NCBI GenBank assembly: GCA_002842495.1
Contig: PHDB01000024.1
Coordinates: 1 to 48,890, forward strand
DNA from: Bacteroidetes bacterium HGW-Bacteroidetes-6
GTDB taxonomy: Bacteria > Bacteroidota > Bacteroidia > Bacteroidales > DTU049
Direction: 5' to 3'
Length of the DNA: 48,890 bases
The position numbers were made by a program, and so were the translations under genes. This document shows positions 19,414 through 28,800 of this stretch, in pieces (the stretch's first letter is position 1; every line of letters begins with the position of its first letter). The notes below the pieces were generated by a model. The model was given only the letters and a program-made list of their open reading frames with translations. It was not told the origin of the DNA and made no database searches.

Positions 19414-21084
19414 ATGGAATCATATGTTGTATCGGCTCGAAAGTATAGACCTTCCACTTTTAAGACAGTGGTTGGGCAGGACAACATTGTGCGAACACTC
19501 AAAAACGCTATTCTTAACAATCATCTTGCACAAGCATTTCTTTTCACGGGACCGCGGGGAATCGGAAAAACTACTTGTGCACGAATTATGGCAAAAACCA
19601 TCAATTGCACAAATATTAGTCCTGAGGGTGAAGCCTGCAATGAGTGTGTTTCATGCCAATCGTTCAACAGCTCTGCATCGTTCAATATTCATGAACTTGA
19701 CGCAGCTTCGAACAACTCGGTTGAAGACATCCGCAATTTGGTTGAGCAGGTTCGTGTTCCGCCACAAGAAGGAAAATATAAAATATATATTATCGATGAG
19801 GTTCATATGTTGTCTCAGGCCGCATTCAACGCGTTCCTGAAAACACTCGAAGAACCTCCGGCATATGCAAAATTCATTCTTGCAACTACCGAGCGTCATA
19901 AAATTATTCCAACCATTTTATCGCGATGCCAGATATATAACTTCAAGCGTATTTCAGTTGAAGATATTGCAGGGCACTTAGCCTATGTTGCATCGAGCGA
20001 AGGAATTACTGCTGAATCGGATGCATTGCATATCATTGCTCAAAAAGCCGATGGAGCTCTGCGCGATGCCCTGTCGTTGTTTGACCAAATGGTAACTTTT
20101 AGTGGAACTGAAATCACGTACCATTCTGTTATTGAAAACCTGAATATTCTCGACTACGATAACTATTTTCAGTTTGTCGATTTCTTTATGCGCAGCGATT
20201 ATCGCAGTGCGCTAATTCTTTTAAATGAAATCACAGGAAATGGTTTTGATGGTCAGCATATCATCACAGGTATGAGCAACCACATCCGTAATTTATTAGT
20301 TGCAAGAGACCCTGCGACTATTTCGTTACTTGAAATGGGCGAGCAATTGAGTAAACGCTATACCGATCAGGCGTCGGCAACCGACGAAGCATTTCTGTCC
20401 AAAGCACTTGATATGCTCACTCAGTCCGAATTTGACTACAGGCAAAGCAATGTAAAAAGCCTGATGCTCGAAAATCTTGTTCTCCAATTAAGTTTAATAT
20501 TGCAAAAGCGGGCTGAAGAGTTCGAATTAAAAAAAAAAATAGCTGAATCGGAACACGAAGCAAGCAATGTAAGCGAGCCATCCGGGCCAGGTTATCAGCG
20601 TACCAATTCTAAAAAAGAAGAAGAAGAAAAAGTGAAGACTCAGGCTCTCCGAAGAATAAGTATTGCTGAAAGAAAATCGGAGTTGGGTAATTCGGAAAAA
20701 CCTGAAGCACAACACGAAGCCTTCGACAACAAAAAACTTATTGAAGTGTGGGCACAATATTGCAAAAGCATTCAGGTTTCAAAGATCAACCTTTACAATA
20801 TTCTGATTCATTCATCGATATCGAAGATCGACGACACCACAATGAAAGTGGTTGTGGACGGCCCAATGAAAAAAGCCGAAGTGGAATCGGAAAGAGCCGA
20901 AATTTTGCAGGAAATGCGACGACTCATAAAAAATGACGGTCTGATGCTCGAAACTGTACAGATTGACAAAACAGAATCGAAAGATGAAACAGGGCTTCAA
21001 AACAACGTGCTTAAAACTACTATTGAGAAATATCCGGCATTGTCGTATTTTGTTGAAACCCTTAACCTGAATGCTGAAATATAA
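19414..21084 (+). CDS. dnaX: DNA polymerase III subunit gamma/tau
   Basis: A 556-residue clamp-loader ATPase that loads the beta clamp and, in its long form, couples polymerases at the replication fork. The N-terminal AAA+ module has Walker A GPRGIGKT (46-53), a zinc-binding set C65/C75/C78/C81, Walker B with DEVH (128-131), sensor 1 in LATTERHKI and the SRC arginine finger. Domain III follows to about residue 370, then a charged linker (KKEEEEKVK) and a tau-like C-terminal domain. An A11 run (20529-20539) spans codons 372-376, exactly at the end of domain III; slippage by one base in either direction reaches a stop at once, predicting a gamma-like short form. The M16 protease gene follows after 18 nt. 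Confidence 0.96.
   Translation: MESYVVSARKYRPSTFKTVVGQDNIVRTLKNAILNNHLAQAFLFTGPRGIGKTTCARIMAKTINCTNISPEGEACNECVSCQSFNSSASFNIHELDAASNNSVEDIRNLVEQVRVPPQEGKYKIYIIDEVHMLSQAAFNAFLKTLEEPPAYAKFILATTERHKIIPTILSRCQIYNFKRISVEDIAGHLAYVASSEGITAESDALHIIAQKADGALRDALSLFDQMVTFSGTEITYHSVIENLNILDYDNYFQFVDFFMRSDYRSALILLNEITGNGFDGQHIITGMSNHIRNLLVARDPATISLLEMGEQLSKRYTDQASATDEAFLSKALDMLTQSEFDYRQSNVKSLMLENLVLQLSLILQKRAEEFELKKKIAESEHEASNVSEPSGPGYQRTNSKKEEEEKVKTQALRRISIAERKSELGNSEKPEAQHEAFDNKKLIEVWAQYCKSIQVSKINLYNILIHSSISKIDDTTMKVVVDGPMKKAEVESERAEILQEMRRLIKNDGLMLETVQIDKTESKDETGLQNNVLKTTIEKYPALSYFVETLNLNAEI
20529..20539 (+). promoter_or_regulatory. A11 slippage site in dnaX (predicted recoding signal)
   Basis: Eleven consecutive A encode the end of L372-K-K-K-I376. 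Losing one A gives TAG directly after K375; gaining one A gives AAT AGC TGA. Such sites cause transcriptional slippage in dnaX of Thermus thermophilus (an A9 run); here the function is inferred. Confidence 0.55.
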
Positions 21085-21102
21085 ACACAAACAAAAAACA
21101 AT

Positions 21103-24057
21103 ATGAAAAAAACCGCTTATTTGTTGATTTTTTTGCTTGCGCTTGGTCTGAATCAGACTTTGCTTGCGCAAAAAGTTACAACTGCCGGTTCAGGCACCCA
21201 AACTGCAACCGACGCCAAACATTACAAATACGAAACTGTCCCTGGCGATCCGCTGAATGCACGAATTTACACACTCGACAATGGATTGAAAGTGTATATG
21301 ACTGTTTATAAAGATGCCCCTCGAATCCAAACATACATCGCAGTTGGAGTTGGAAGCAAAAACGACCCAAAAGAAACTACAGGTTTGGCTCATTATTTTG
21401 AGCACATGATGTTCAAGGGAACACCTGACTTTGGCACATCAAACTGGGAAATGGAAAAGCCACTCATTGCAAAAGTTGATTCGCTGTTCGAGATTTACAG
21501 AACTCTTACCGACGAGAACCAAAGAACTGCAATGTATAAAATGATTGACAGTATTTCGTTTGCCGCATCGAAATATGCCATTCCAAACGAATACGATAAA
21601 CTTATGACTGCCATTGGAGCCGAAGGCACTAACGCCTATACATCTGTTGAACAAACAGTGTATGTGGAAAATATTCCTTCGAACCAACTGGATAATTGGG
21701 CACTAATAGAATCTGATCGTTTTGCAAACCCAGTTTTGCGTGGATTTCACACCGAGCTTGAAACAATTTATGAAGAGAAAAATATGACTCTGACCTCCGA
21801 TCCTCGCAAAGTTTTTACTGCACTGCTCGAAGGATTGTTTCAGAATCATCCATATGGAACACAAACAACCATTGGAACACAAGAGCATATTAAAAACCCA
21901 TCGATGAAAAACATTCGTGAGTTTCATGCGAATTACTATGTTCCGAACAATATGGCTATTGCTTTATCGGGCGATTTTGATCCGGACGAAGCCATTAAAA
22001 TTGTTGACAAATATTTTGGCACCTTAAAGCCTGTTGAAGTCCCTAAATTCGCTTTTACTCCAGAAAAGCCAATTACTGAGCCAGTTACAAAGACGGTTTA
22101 CGGCCCCGATGCGGCAAACATGATGCTTGCATTCCGTCTAAACGGAGCTGGATCGGACGACGCATTGAAACTTCAACTGCTCGATATGATTCTATCGAAC
22201 AGTGCTGCTGGTCTCATCGACCTAAACCTTGTTAAAAAACAAAAAGTATTGAAGGCCGGCTCGGGTTCATATATCTTGAAGGATTACTCAGCATTGTTTT
22301 TGTATGGAACACCAAAAGAAGGGCAAACTCTCGACGAAGTGAGAGACTTACTGCTTGCTCAATTAGAGTTGATTAAAAAAGGTGAATTTTCGGATGATCT
22401 TTTACCTGCCATCATCAACGACCTGAAACTTAAAGAAATAAAATCGTACGAAGATAACGATTCACGCGCAGGAGCATTTGTTGATGCTTTCATTCTTGGA
22501 ATTTCGTGGAAAGATTATATCAGTCAAATAGATCGCATGGCGAAATTCACTAAAAAGGACATTGTTGACTTTGCCAATGCCAACTTCAGCAATAACTACG
22601 CAATTGTTTACAAAGAAACAGGCAAAGACACCACTATAAAGAAAATTTCAAAAAACAAACTCACGAAACTCGACATGAATCGTGATATGGAATCGGATTT
22701 TCTCAAAAAAATCAAAGACTCGAAAGTTCAGGATATTGAGCCGGTATATGTCGATTTCGATAAATCGATAACCAAAGCAACCTTGAAAAGCAATATTCCT
22801 TTGCTTTATGTTCAAAACACCGAGAATGAACTGTTCAGTATGTACTATGTTTTTGACATGGGCAGCAGCAATATGAAAAAATTGCCTTATGCAATTGACT
22901 ATCTCAAATTTGTTGGAACCGACAAAATGAGTTCAGAAGAGCTAAGCAAAAAATTCTATTCACTTGGATGCGAATTCAATGTTTTTAACAGCGACGATCA
23001 GGTTTACGTTAAGCTTAGTGGGCTTGGTGATAATTTTACAGCAGGACTTGAATTATTTGAAAATTTACTTGCCAATGCACAACCAAACGAAGAAACATGG
23101 AAAAATTATGTTTCTGATGAATTGAAATCGCGCGACGATGCCAAGAAAAATCTACAAATGGTTTTCGGCTACCTGATTAGCTATGGTATTTATGGTGAGA
23201 TAAACCCAATGACTTCGGTACTGTCAGAAAAAGAACTGCAGGCTATGACAGCCAACGAAGCTGTTGACATCATCAAATCGCTTTTGAGTTACGATCATAG
23301 AGTATTGTTTTATGGAAATATTTCTTCAGACAAACTCGCTCAGATTCTAAACGAAAAGCATCAGGTTCCGGCTACATTGAAGAAAGTTCCAACAGCAAAA
23401 GTGTTTGAGCAGCAGCCCACCAAAGAAAACATGATTTATTATGTCAATTTCGACACCCCTCAGTCTCAAATCCTTATGCTTTCGCAGGGCGAAAAGGGGT
23501 TCAACACAACTCTAAATCCAACAGTACGCTTGTTTAACGACTATTTTGGCGGAAGTATGAATTCGGTGATTTTTCAGGAAATGCGCGAAGCTCGTTCGCT
23601 TGCATATACGGCGATTTCTTTCTATCAGTCGCCTGACAAAAAAGACGATCATTACTACAGCCTATCATACATTGCAACTCAATACGACAAAATGGAAACA
23701 GCCATTGATGTATTTCTCGAGTTACTAAGCAAAATGCCCGAATCGGACAATGCTTTCAATCTTGCAAAAGACGGCCTTATTAAGCAAATCAGAACTGCCC
23801 GCACCACCCGAGACGATGTTTTGTGGAAATACGAAGACTACAAAAAATTAGGTGTTACACAGGACCTGAATAAAGATGTTTTCGAAAAAGTTCCTGGGAT
23901 GACACTAGGTGACTTGAAAAAATTTCAGGATTCTTATCTGAAAGATCGCAATCACACATTCCTCATTATTGGAGACGAAAAACAACTGCCTCTGAAGATG
24001 TTGAAAAAATATGGAAAAGTACAGGAAGTAAAAATGGAAACCATTTTCGGTTACTAA
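21103..24057 (+). CDS. M16 family zinc metallopeptidase (two-repeat, secreted)
   Basis: A 984-residue protein with a signal peptide (MKKTAYLLIFLLALGLNQTLLAQ). The inverted zinc motif HxxEH is HYFEH at 97-101, with the third ligand in the ETIYEEKN stretch around residue 220-225. The second, inactive-type M16 half lies at about 560-970 and includes the conserved R/Y-containing segment (EMREARSLAYTAISFY) that binds substrate. The protein is periplasmic or envelope-associated and probably degrades peptides. An insertion of about 45 residues separates HYFEH from the GAEGTNAYTS segment, as in pitrilysin-like members. It lies 18 nt after dnaX, an unrelated partner, and ends in a good terminator. Confidence 0.93.
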   Translation: MKKTAYLLIFLLALGLNQTLLAQKVTTAGSGTQTATDAKHYKYETVPGDPLNARIYTLDNGLKVYMTVYKDAPRIQTYIAVGVGSKNDPKETTGLAHYFEHMMFKGTPDFGTSNWEMEKPLIAKVDSLFEIYRTLTDENQRTAMYKMIDSISFAASKYAIPNEYDKLMTAIGAEGTNAYTSVEQTVYVENIPSNQLDNWALIESDRFANPVLRGFHTELETIYEEKNMTLTSDPRKVFTALLEGLFQNHPYGTQTTIGTQEHIKNPSMKNIREFHANYYVPNNMAIALSGDFDPDEAIKIVDKYFGTLKPVEVPKFAFTPEKPITEPVTKTVYGPDAANMMLAFRLNGAGSDDALKLQLLDMILSNSAAGLIDLNLVKKQKVLKAGSGSYILKDYSALFLYGTPKEGQTLDEVRDLLLAQLELIKKGEFSDDLLPAIINDLKLKEIKSYEDNDSRAGAFVDAFILGISWKDYISQIDRMAKFTKKDIVDFANANFSNNYAIVYKETGKDTTIKKISKNKLTKLDMNRDMESDFLKKIKDSKVQDIEPVYVDFDKSITKATLKSNIPLLYVQNTENELFSMYYVFDMGSSNMKKLPYAIDYLKFVGTDKMSSEELSKKFYSLGCEFNVFNSDDQVYVKLSGLGDNFTAGLELFENLLANAQPNEETWKNYVSDELKSRDDAKKNLQMVFGYLISYGIYGEINPMTSVLSEKELQAMTANEAVDIIKSLLSYDHRVLFYGNISSDKLAQILNEKHQVPATLKKVPTAKVFEQQPTKENMIYYVNFDTPQSQILMLSQGEKGFNTTLNPTVRLFNDYFGGSMNSVIFQEMREARSLAYTAISFYQSPDKKDDHYYSLSYIATQYDKMETAIDVFLELLSKMPESDNAFNLAKDGLIKQIRTARTTRDDVLWKYEDYKKLGVTQDLNKDVFEKVPGMTLGDLKKFQDSYLKDRNHTFLIIGDEKQLPLKMLKKYGKVQEVKMETIFGY

Positions 24058-24080
24058 AATCCATATTTCATCTCATTCAA

Positions 24081-24113
24081 AAGCAGCCAACGCATTGATG
24101 GCTGCTTTTTTTT
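24081..24113 (+). terminator. Intrinsic terminator after the M16 peptidase
   Basis: Perfect 9-bp stem AAGCAGCCA (24081-24089) / TGGCTGCTT (24099-24107) followed by eight T. Confidence 0.85.
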
Positions 24114-24158
24114 ATTAAACTGAGCTACATTCATCTTATCAATATATCGAAAAACCGT

Positions 24159-24166
24159 ATCTTTGA
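24159..24166 (+). promoter_or_regulatory. -7 promoter element of the two-component operon
   Basis: TATCTTTG matches TAnnTTTG, 55 nt upstream of the histidine-kinase start. Confidence 0.5.
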
Positions 24167-24221
24167 AATTGGAAGATGTTTGTAATGCCAACATCATCGC
24201 GTTATTCAAAAGATCTACACC

Positions 24222-26171
24222 ATGTTAAGGATGCTACAAAAAACTATCCTGGCTGTTACATTTGCTTTATCTGCTTTTGCAGCAAGCAGTCAGAATCAGC
24301 AAAAAATTGATTCGCTCCAGCATTTGGTAACAAAAGAAACATCTCAAAAAGCAATTGCCTATTTGTACTCGTTGATTGCGGAAGAATACTACTTCAATTA
24401 TCCCGATTCTGCCCTTAAATACAGTTATATAGGTATGTCGTACAGCAAAAGAAATAACGACATAACGGATCTGGCGTTTTTCCACAACGTGATTGGAGTG
24501 ATTTACAAAAACAAATCGGTATACGATAGTGCCATTTTTCATTACCAAGAGGCGATAAAATACAACCTACTCGACACATTCTACTCTGGTGTAGCAGCCA
24601 ACCTAAACAATATCGGGCAGGTATATCTTCAAAAAGGCGATTATGATAAAGCACTCACAAACTATCTTAAATCGCTTCAAATATTCGAAGCCAAAAACGA
24701 CACATTGAATATTGGTGAGTTGCATTCGAATATTGGTGCATTGATGATTGAGATTAATGAATTCGATGCAGCCGAAGAGCACTTCAACTTATCGCGAAAG
24801 CAATACATTATGGCAGGAGCTCAGATGCAGGAAGCCTGGATTATGTATGATCTGGGAAATCTGAAGCTAAAAACCGGTAAACCCAACGAAGCACTGGTGT
24901 ATTTCAATGAATCGGCCAAGGTTTGGGAAAAGTTTGATCGCATCAAAGGCTACTACACATGTATGTTGCGAATCGGTGAGATTATGATGATTAATGGCAA
25001 CTACTCCGAAGCAGAAAAACTATTTGCTAAATCGCGTCTCAAACTTGCAGAAATAGACAACCAGCAAAGTGTTGCTGAAAGTATGATGCTAATGGGACGA
25101 GCACAATTTCAGCAAAAAAAATTCATATTGGCAATCGGAAATTTACGAGGCGCCTTGAAGCTTTCGAACAGTTTCAATTCGAACCAAATGAAACTCAATG
25201 CCTATTTCGATCTATACCAATGTTACAAATCTCTAAACAATACTGATAGCGCACTTTATTTCTTAGAGAACTACAAACATCTGAACGATACTATATTCAG
25301 CGAAACCAGAAATCAGTTGATGGCTGAATATCAAATTAAGCTCAAGCTGAATACAAAAGAAGTTACGATAAAACAACTACGAGATAAAGCACAGCAGCAA
25401 GAACTGATCAACGAAAATATTTTGCTTAAAAATCAGCAAAATGAAATGGGGATATACGCTCTTATTTTTCTTGTTGTACTCACAGGTCTTTTCCTTTTTT
25501 CTCTTTTTCGACGGAATCGAAAAACTTTGCGTCTCAATACAAACCTTCAAGCAGCTTTAAAAGAGCGTGAAGTTCTTATTCGCGAAGTACATCACAGAGT
25601 TAAAAACAATTTGCAGATTATTTCGAGTTTACTTAACCTGCAATCGGAAAAAACCGAAGGGCACAATCCGAAAGAGATACTGCAAATTAGCCAAAGTCGT
25701 ATTGAAGCCATGAGTATGATTCACGAAAATCTATACAAGTCGGCTAATCTAAGCAAAATCAGTTTCCGCGAATATGTTGACAACCTTTGCAAGTATATTG
25801 AAACTTCTTTTAGTTTATCTGAGAAAAAAATCGATTTGCAACGCAGTATCGACGATATCGAAGTAGATATCGATCAGCTGGTCCCATGCGGATTGATCAT
25901 GAACGAACTGGTAACCAATAGCATTAAGCATGCTTTCGATATAGAGGACAATAAGCTAATCAGGATTGTTTGCATACAAAAAGGAGACAAAGTGCGGATT
26001 GAAATTGGCGACAACGGAAAAGGACTGCCCGAAGATTTCGATGTTTTAAAAACCAAATCATTAGGAATGCGACTTTCGCAGGGACTCGCCCGACAATTGA
26101 AATCGGAACTCAAATATGGCAACAATAATGGCTTTAAAGCCTGGTTTGAATTTAATAACGAGAAAAAATGA
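24222..26171 (+). CDS. TPR-containing sensor histidine kinase (HisKA_2 type)
   Basis: A 649-residue membrane kinase. Signal/anchor (residues 1-24); periplasmic tetratricopeptide repeats (about 30-340; NNIGQVYLQKGDYDKALTNYLKSLQIF is representative); a coiled-coil segment to about 400; one transmembrane helix (IYALIFLVVLTGLFLFSLF, about 407-425); HisKA_2 dimerisation/phosphoacceptor motif REVHHRVKNNLQI with His457 or His458; and a HATPase_c domain with N box ELVTNSIKHAF, G1 GDNGKGLP and G2 SLGMRLSQGLARQL. The probable start is 24222; a second ATG three codons later is equally possible. Its stop overlaps the response-regulator ATG (ATGA), so they form a coupled pair. Confidence 0.92.
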   Translation: MLRMLQKTILAVTFALSAFAASSQNQQKIDSLQHLVTKETSQKAIAYLYSLIAEEYYFNYPDSALKYSYIGMSYSKRNNDITDLAFFHNVIGVIYKNKSVYDSAIFHYQEAIKYNLLDTFYSGVAANLNNIGQVYLQKGDYDKALTNYLKSLQIFEAKNDTLNIGELHSNIGALMIEINEFDAAEEHFNLSRKQYIMAGAQMQEAWIMYDLGNLKLKTGKPNEALVYFNESAKVWEKFDRIKGYYTCMLRIGEIMMINGNYSEAEKLFAKSRLKLAEIDNQQSVAESMMLMGRAQFQQKKFILAIGNLRGALKLSNSFNSNQMKLNAYFDLYQCYKSLNNTDSALYFLENYKHLNDTIFSETRNQLMAEYQIKLKLNTKEVTIKQLRDKAQQQELINENILLKNQQNEMGIYALIFLVVLTGLFLFSLFRRNRKTLRLNTNLQAALKEREVLIREVHHRVKNNLQIISSLLNLQSEKTEGHNPKEILQISQSRIEAMSMIHENLYKSANLSKISFREYVDNLCKYIETSFSLSEKKIDLQRSIDDIEVDIDQLVPCGLIMNELVTNSIKHAFDIEDNKLIRIVCIQKGDKVRIEIGDNGKGLPEDFDVLKTKSLGMRLSQGLARQLKSELKYGNNNGFKAWFEFNNEKK

Positions 26172-26890
26172 CAAACGAGACCAAAAATATTCTCATCATC
26201 GAAGATGAGTTTTCGATTGCGATGGACATGGAAATGCGTCTGCAAAAAATGAATTATCATGTAGTTGGAATTGCAAACAGCTACAACGAGGCTCTACCCC
26301 ACTTGCTCGAAAACGATATTGATATTGCATTACTCGACATTAACCTGAATTCCGAAAAATCGGGAATCGATTTAGGAAAGCTTATTCGCGACAAGTTCAA
26401 TATTCCCATCATATTTATCACAGCCTACACCGATACCAAAACCTTTACCGAAGCAGCCGGGGCAGACCCTATGGGTTTTATCACAAAGCCTGTGAAAGAT
26501 GCCGATTTGCGCAACAACATCGAATTGGCTTTATCAAAGTTCAGACAGAAGATAGTTTCGAATCCCGAAATTGAAACCAATAACAACGCTATATTTGTAA
26601 AAGATAAAGGCGTGCTGAAGCAAATCACCATTGATGAAATATTATGGCTCGAAGCACTCGACAACTACACTGTTATCCATACGGCTATAGATAACCACAT
26701 TGTACACGCTTTTCTAAAAGATGTTCTTACAAAACTTGGTAATAGTTTTATACGAATCCATCGCTCACATGCGGTATCGTTGAAAAAAATAACATCGGTT
26801 GAAGATAACCTTGTATATATAGGTAAGGAATTCCTGATTGTTAGCCAAAACTATCGCAGCGACCTGCTGGAGCGTATGAAAATACTGTAA
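26168..26890 (+). CDS. LytTR-family response regulator
   Basis: A 240-residue protein. The receiver domain (about 6-125) has the acidic pair IIEDE, phospho-acceptor Asp57 (ALLDINLNSE), the Thr in FITAYTD and Lys in TKPVKD. A LytTR DNA-binding domain follows (about 142-240; IFVKDKGVLKQITIDEILWLEALDNYT, FIRIHRSHAVSLKKI, then YRSDLLERMK). This type binds DNA as a dimer at imperfect direct repeats. It overlaps the kinase by 4 nt; together they form a complete two-component system. Targets are unknown; an intrinsic terminator follows. Confidence 0.95.
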   Translation: MTNETKNILIIEDEFSIAMDMEMRLQKMNYHVVGIANSYNEALPHLLENDIDIALLDINLNSEKSGIDLGKLIRDKFNIPIIFITAYTDTKTFTEAAGADPMGFITKPVKDADLRNNIELALSKFRQKIVSNPEIETNNNAIFVKDKGVLKQITIDEILWLEALDNYTVIHTAIDNHIVHAFLKDVLTKLGNSFIRIHRSHAVSLKKITSVEDNLVYIGKEFLIVSQNYRSDLLERMKIL

Positions 26891-26923
26891 AGCGTCTATT
26901 TCCTATTTAATAGTTATTGTTCG

Positions 26924-26958
26924 AAAATCCCGAAGGCATTTCACCCTCGGGATTTTTT
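26924..26958 (+). terminator. Intrinsic terminator after the response regulator
   Basis: Perfect 10-bp stem AAAATCCCGA (26924-26933) / TCGGGATTTT (26947-26956) with T-run. Confidence 0.85.
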
Positions 26959-27055
26959 GTTTTACCCATTTTTTTTCTGGTGTTACCAATTACACATTAA
27001 TTACGAACTGCGATGGTTCTACATTAGCTTATTGAAACTTTAAAAACCAGCAACT

Positions 27056-28717
27056 ATGAAAACGAAAAATCTCATGTGGATCATGGCACTAAGCTTCCTG
27101 ATGGCAGCACCTGTTGCTAATGGTCAAATCACCAAAATCCAGAATGCCAAGGACAAAATTACTGATAAGACTTCTGGCAACAAGGATAAAGGTAAAACAG
27201 AAGAAACCGAAAAACCTAAAACCGAAAACATGGACGAAAACAACAAATCGGCTGCAGCTATTGCACCTGGAAAAGGGTATTTCTATACCTCCTTTAAATC
27301 GAACGACTACAAAAATGAAGTAAACATTGGCGACGATCTTTATGTACGCATGGAGCTTGGGAAAACCATGATCGAACTTGCTCAGGAAAAAGGTCTCGAA
27401 GTGTCATTTACGGCTTATGGATATGTTACTGTGTACATCGACGGAAACAAACAATTCACGACTAAGCCTTATAGCTTTGCCAGCAATATTTCGAAGAAAT
27501 GGTTATACATCAACATTCCGCTAAACATCAGTCCCGACTTTATGAAAAAAATTGAAAGCGATCAGTCGATGCTGGAAACAGACCAGGATATTTGGGTATT
27601 CCAACAACTTTTTCAGGAAAAAGGGATAGTGAATCTTTATACCGAAGCAGCAATGAAAACCATGGCTACAGGTGGTAACCACACAGTAAAAGTCGAATTT
27701 GGGCTCAGCAGCAGCGACAGCAAAAGCGAACCCGATTTCGTTGCTTGTACCGGTGAAGTAAAAATAACCGTTGATGCAGCTGGAGCAAATGCACTAGCCG
27801 AAAACGGGCCTAAAAACTTACGTCCTCTAGGTGAAGCTGAAAAAGGAAAATTTGTTCCTACAAGTAAATCGTTTACTATTGGAAGCGGCGAACTAAGTGT
27901 AAAACTTGAACTACCTGAAGCGCCCAAATACTACAACATGAAATGGTGTATGGCATCTTCGTGCGACTACGATCATGGTGACCTCAACTTCTATGTCTCA
28001 ATGGATGATAAACCTCTTGCAGCATGGGCATCTACACTATGGGAAGCCGATTATGAGAGCCAAAAAACATTCGAGTTTGTTATTCTTCCCAAAAACGACG
28101 CAGGCATTAATGTTATAGAAGCCCCTTTCAACGATTCGAAACTTTTCAAAATGTACAACCCTGTTGTTTATGAAATGTTCGACCAGATATACAGTGGCAA
28201 TCTTTCAGTCGGAACTCATAAGCTTAAACTCAAAGTCTATTCTCAACAATGCGTTCCTCTTAATACAGCTTATGAATTTCAGGATAGTTATTTCAAACAG
28301 TGGCCAGCAATTGCCGAAATCACCATCGATATTATTGTGACTGAGCAAGGACGTACTGCCTTGATCAATAACAGCGAAGCCAAAAAATTATCGCATGCAG
28401 GCGGTGAATGGACTGCAGTTGACAACACTCTTAAAACCAGCAATACAGGAAACCCCAACATTCAGATTATCGACGTTGCTACTACAACAAAGTGGAAAAT
28501 TGTAACCAACGATCTTGGAGTAATTCTTTACAGAACCTGTAAAGCCGATGTTCTTTACAAGTCGGCAGAAGGTTACAGGATTATGAAAGACATGGGTGTT
28601 ACTGAACAATACAGTGGTGGCGGCACATATGGCGAACCAAGTTTCTCTGCCCGAATCGACAACTACTTTCCACTTGATGCAGGACATGTACCCGTTCCCG
28701 AATCAAAAGTAAAATAA
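27056..28717 (+). CDS. Secreted protein of unknown function
   Basis: A 553-residue protein with a signal peptide (MKTKNLMWIMALSFLMAAPVANGQ) followed by a low-complexity Lys/Thr/Glu/Asp linker (about 25-70) and two or three beta-rich domains. Repeated motifs such as NIGDDLYVRMELGKTMIEL and AAMKTMATGGNHTVKVEFGLSS suggest duplicated beta-sandwich modules (about 75-250 and 270-430), and the C-terminal third has WTAVDNTLKTS and a conserved W-K-I-V-T-N segment. Four to six cysteines are present. There is no T9SS domain or lipobox, so it is probably periplasmic. The adjacent small lipoprotein gene (84 nt downstream, separated by an attenuator-like hairpin) may act with it. Confidence 0.75.
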   Translation: MKTKNLMWIMALSFLMAAPVANGQITKIQNAKDKITDKTSGNKDKGKTEETEKPKTENMDENNKSAAAIAPGKGYFYTSFKSNDYKNEVNIGDDLYVRMELGKTMIELAQEKGLEVSFTAYGYVTVYIDGNKQFTTKPYSFASNISKKWLYINIPLNISPDFMKKIESDQSMLETDQDIWVFQQLFQEKGIVNLYTEAAMKTMATGGNHTVKVEFGLSSSDSKSEPDFVACTGEVKITVDAAGANALAENGPKNLRPLGEAEKGKFVPTSKSFTIGSGELSVKLELPEAPKYYNMKWCMASSCDYDHGDLNFYVSMDDKPLAAWASTLWEADYESQKTFEFVILPKNDAGINVIEAPFNDSKLFKMYNPVVYEMFDQIYSGNLSVGTHKLKLKVYSQQCVPLNTAYEFQDSYFKQWPAIAEITIDIIVTEQGRTALINNSEAKKLSHAGGEWTAVDNTLKTSNTGNPNIQIIDVATTTKWKIVTNDLGVILYRTCKADVLYKSAEGYRIMKDMGVTEQYSGGGTYGEPSFSARIDNYFPLDAGHVPVPESKVK

Positions 28718-28739
28718 ACCAACATAATCAACAACCAGA

Positions 28740-28785
28740 AGGAAGCATTTTTCATCATCAACCGAAATGTGCTTCCTGCTTTTTT
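28740..28785 (+). terminator. Terminator or attenuator between two genes
   Basis: Stem AGGAAGCA (28740-28747) / TGCTTCCT (28770-28777) followed by a T-run at 28780-28785, located just ahead of the lipoprotein ATG. It could be partial termination of the upstream gene. Confidence 0.6.
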
Positions 28786-28800
28786 CCAAAACAAAAAAAG

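Noticed and set aside
28720-28800. Riboswitch between the unknown secreted protein and the lipoprotein gene
   Set aside because: Only one simple hairpin with a T-run is present; a terminator or attenuator explains it.
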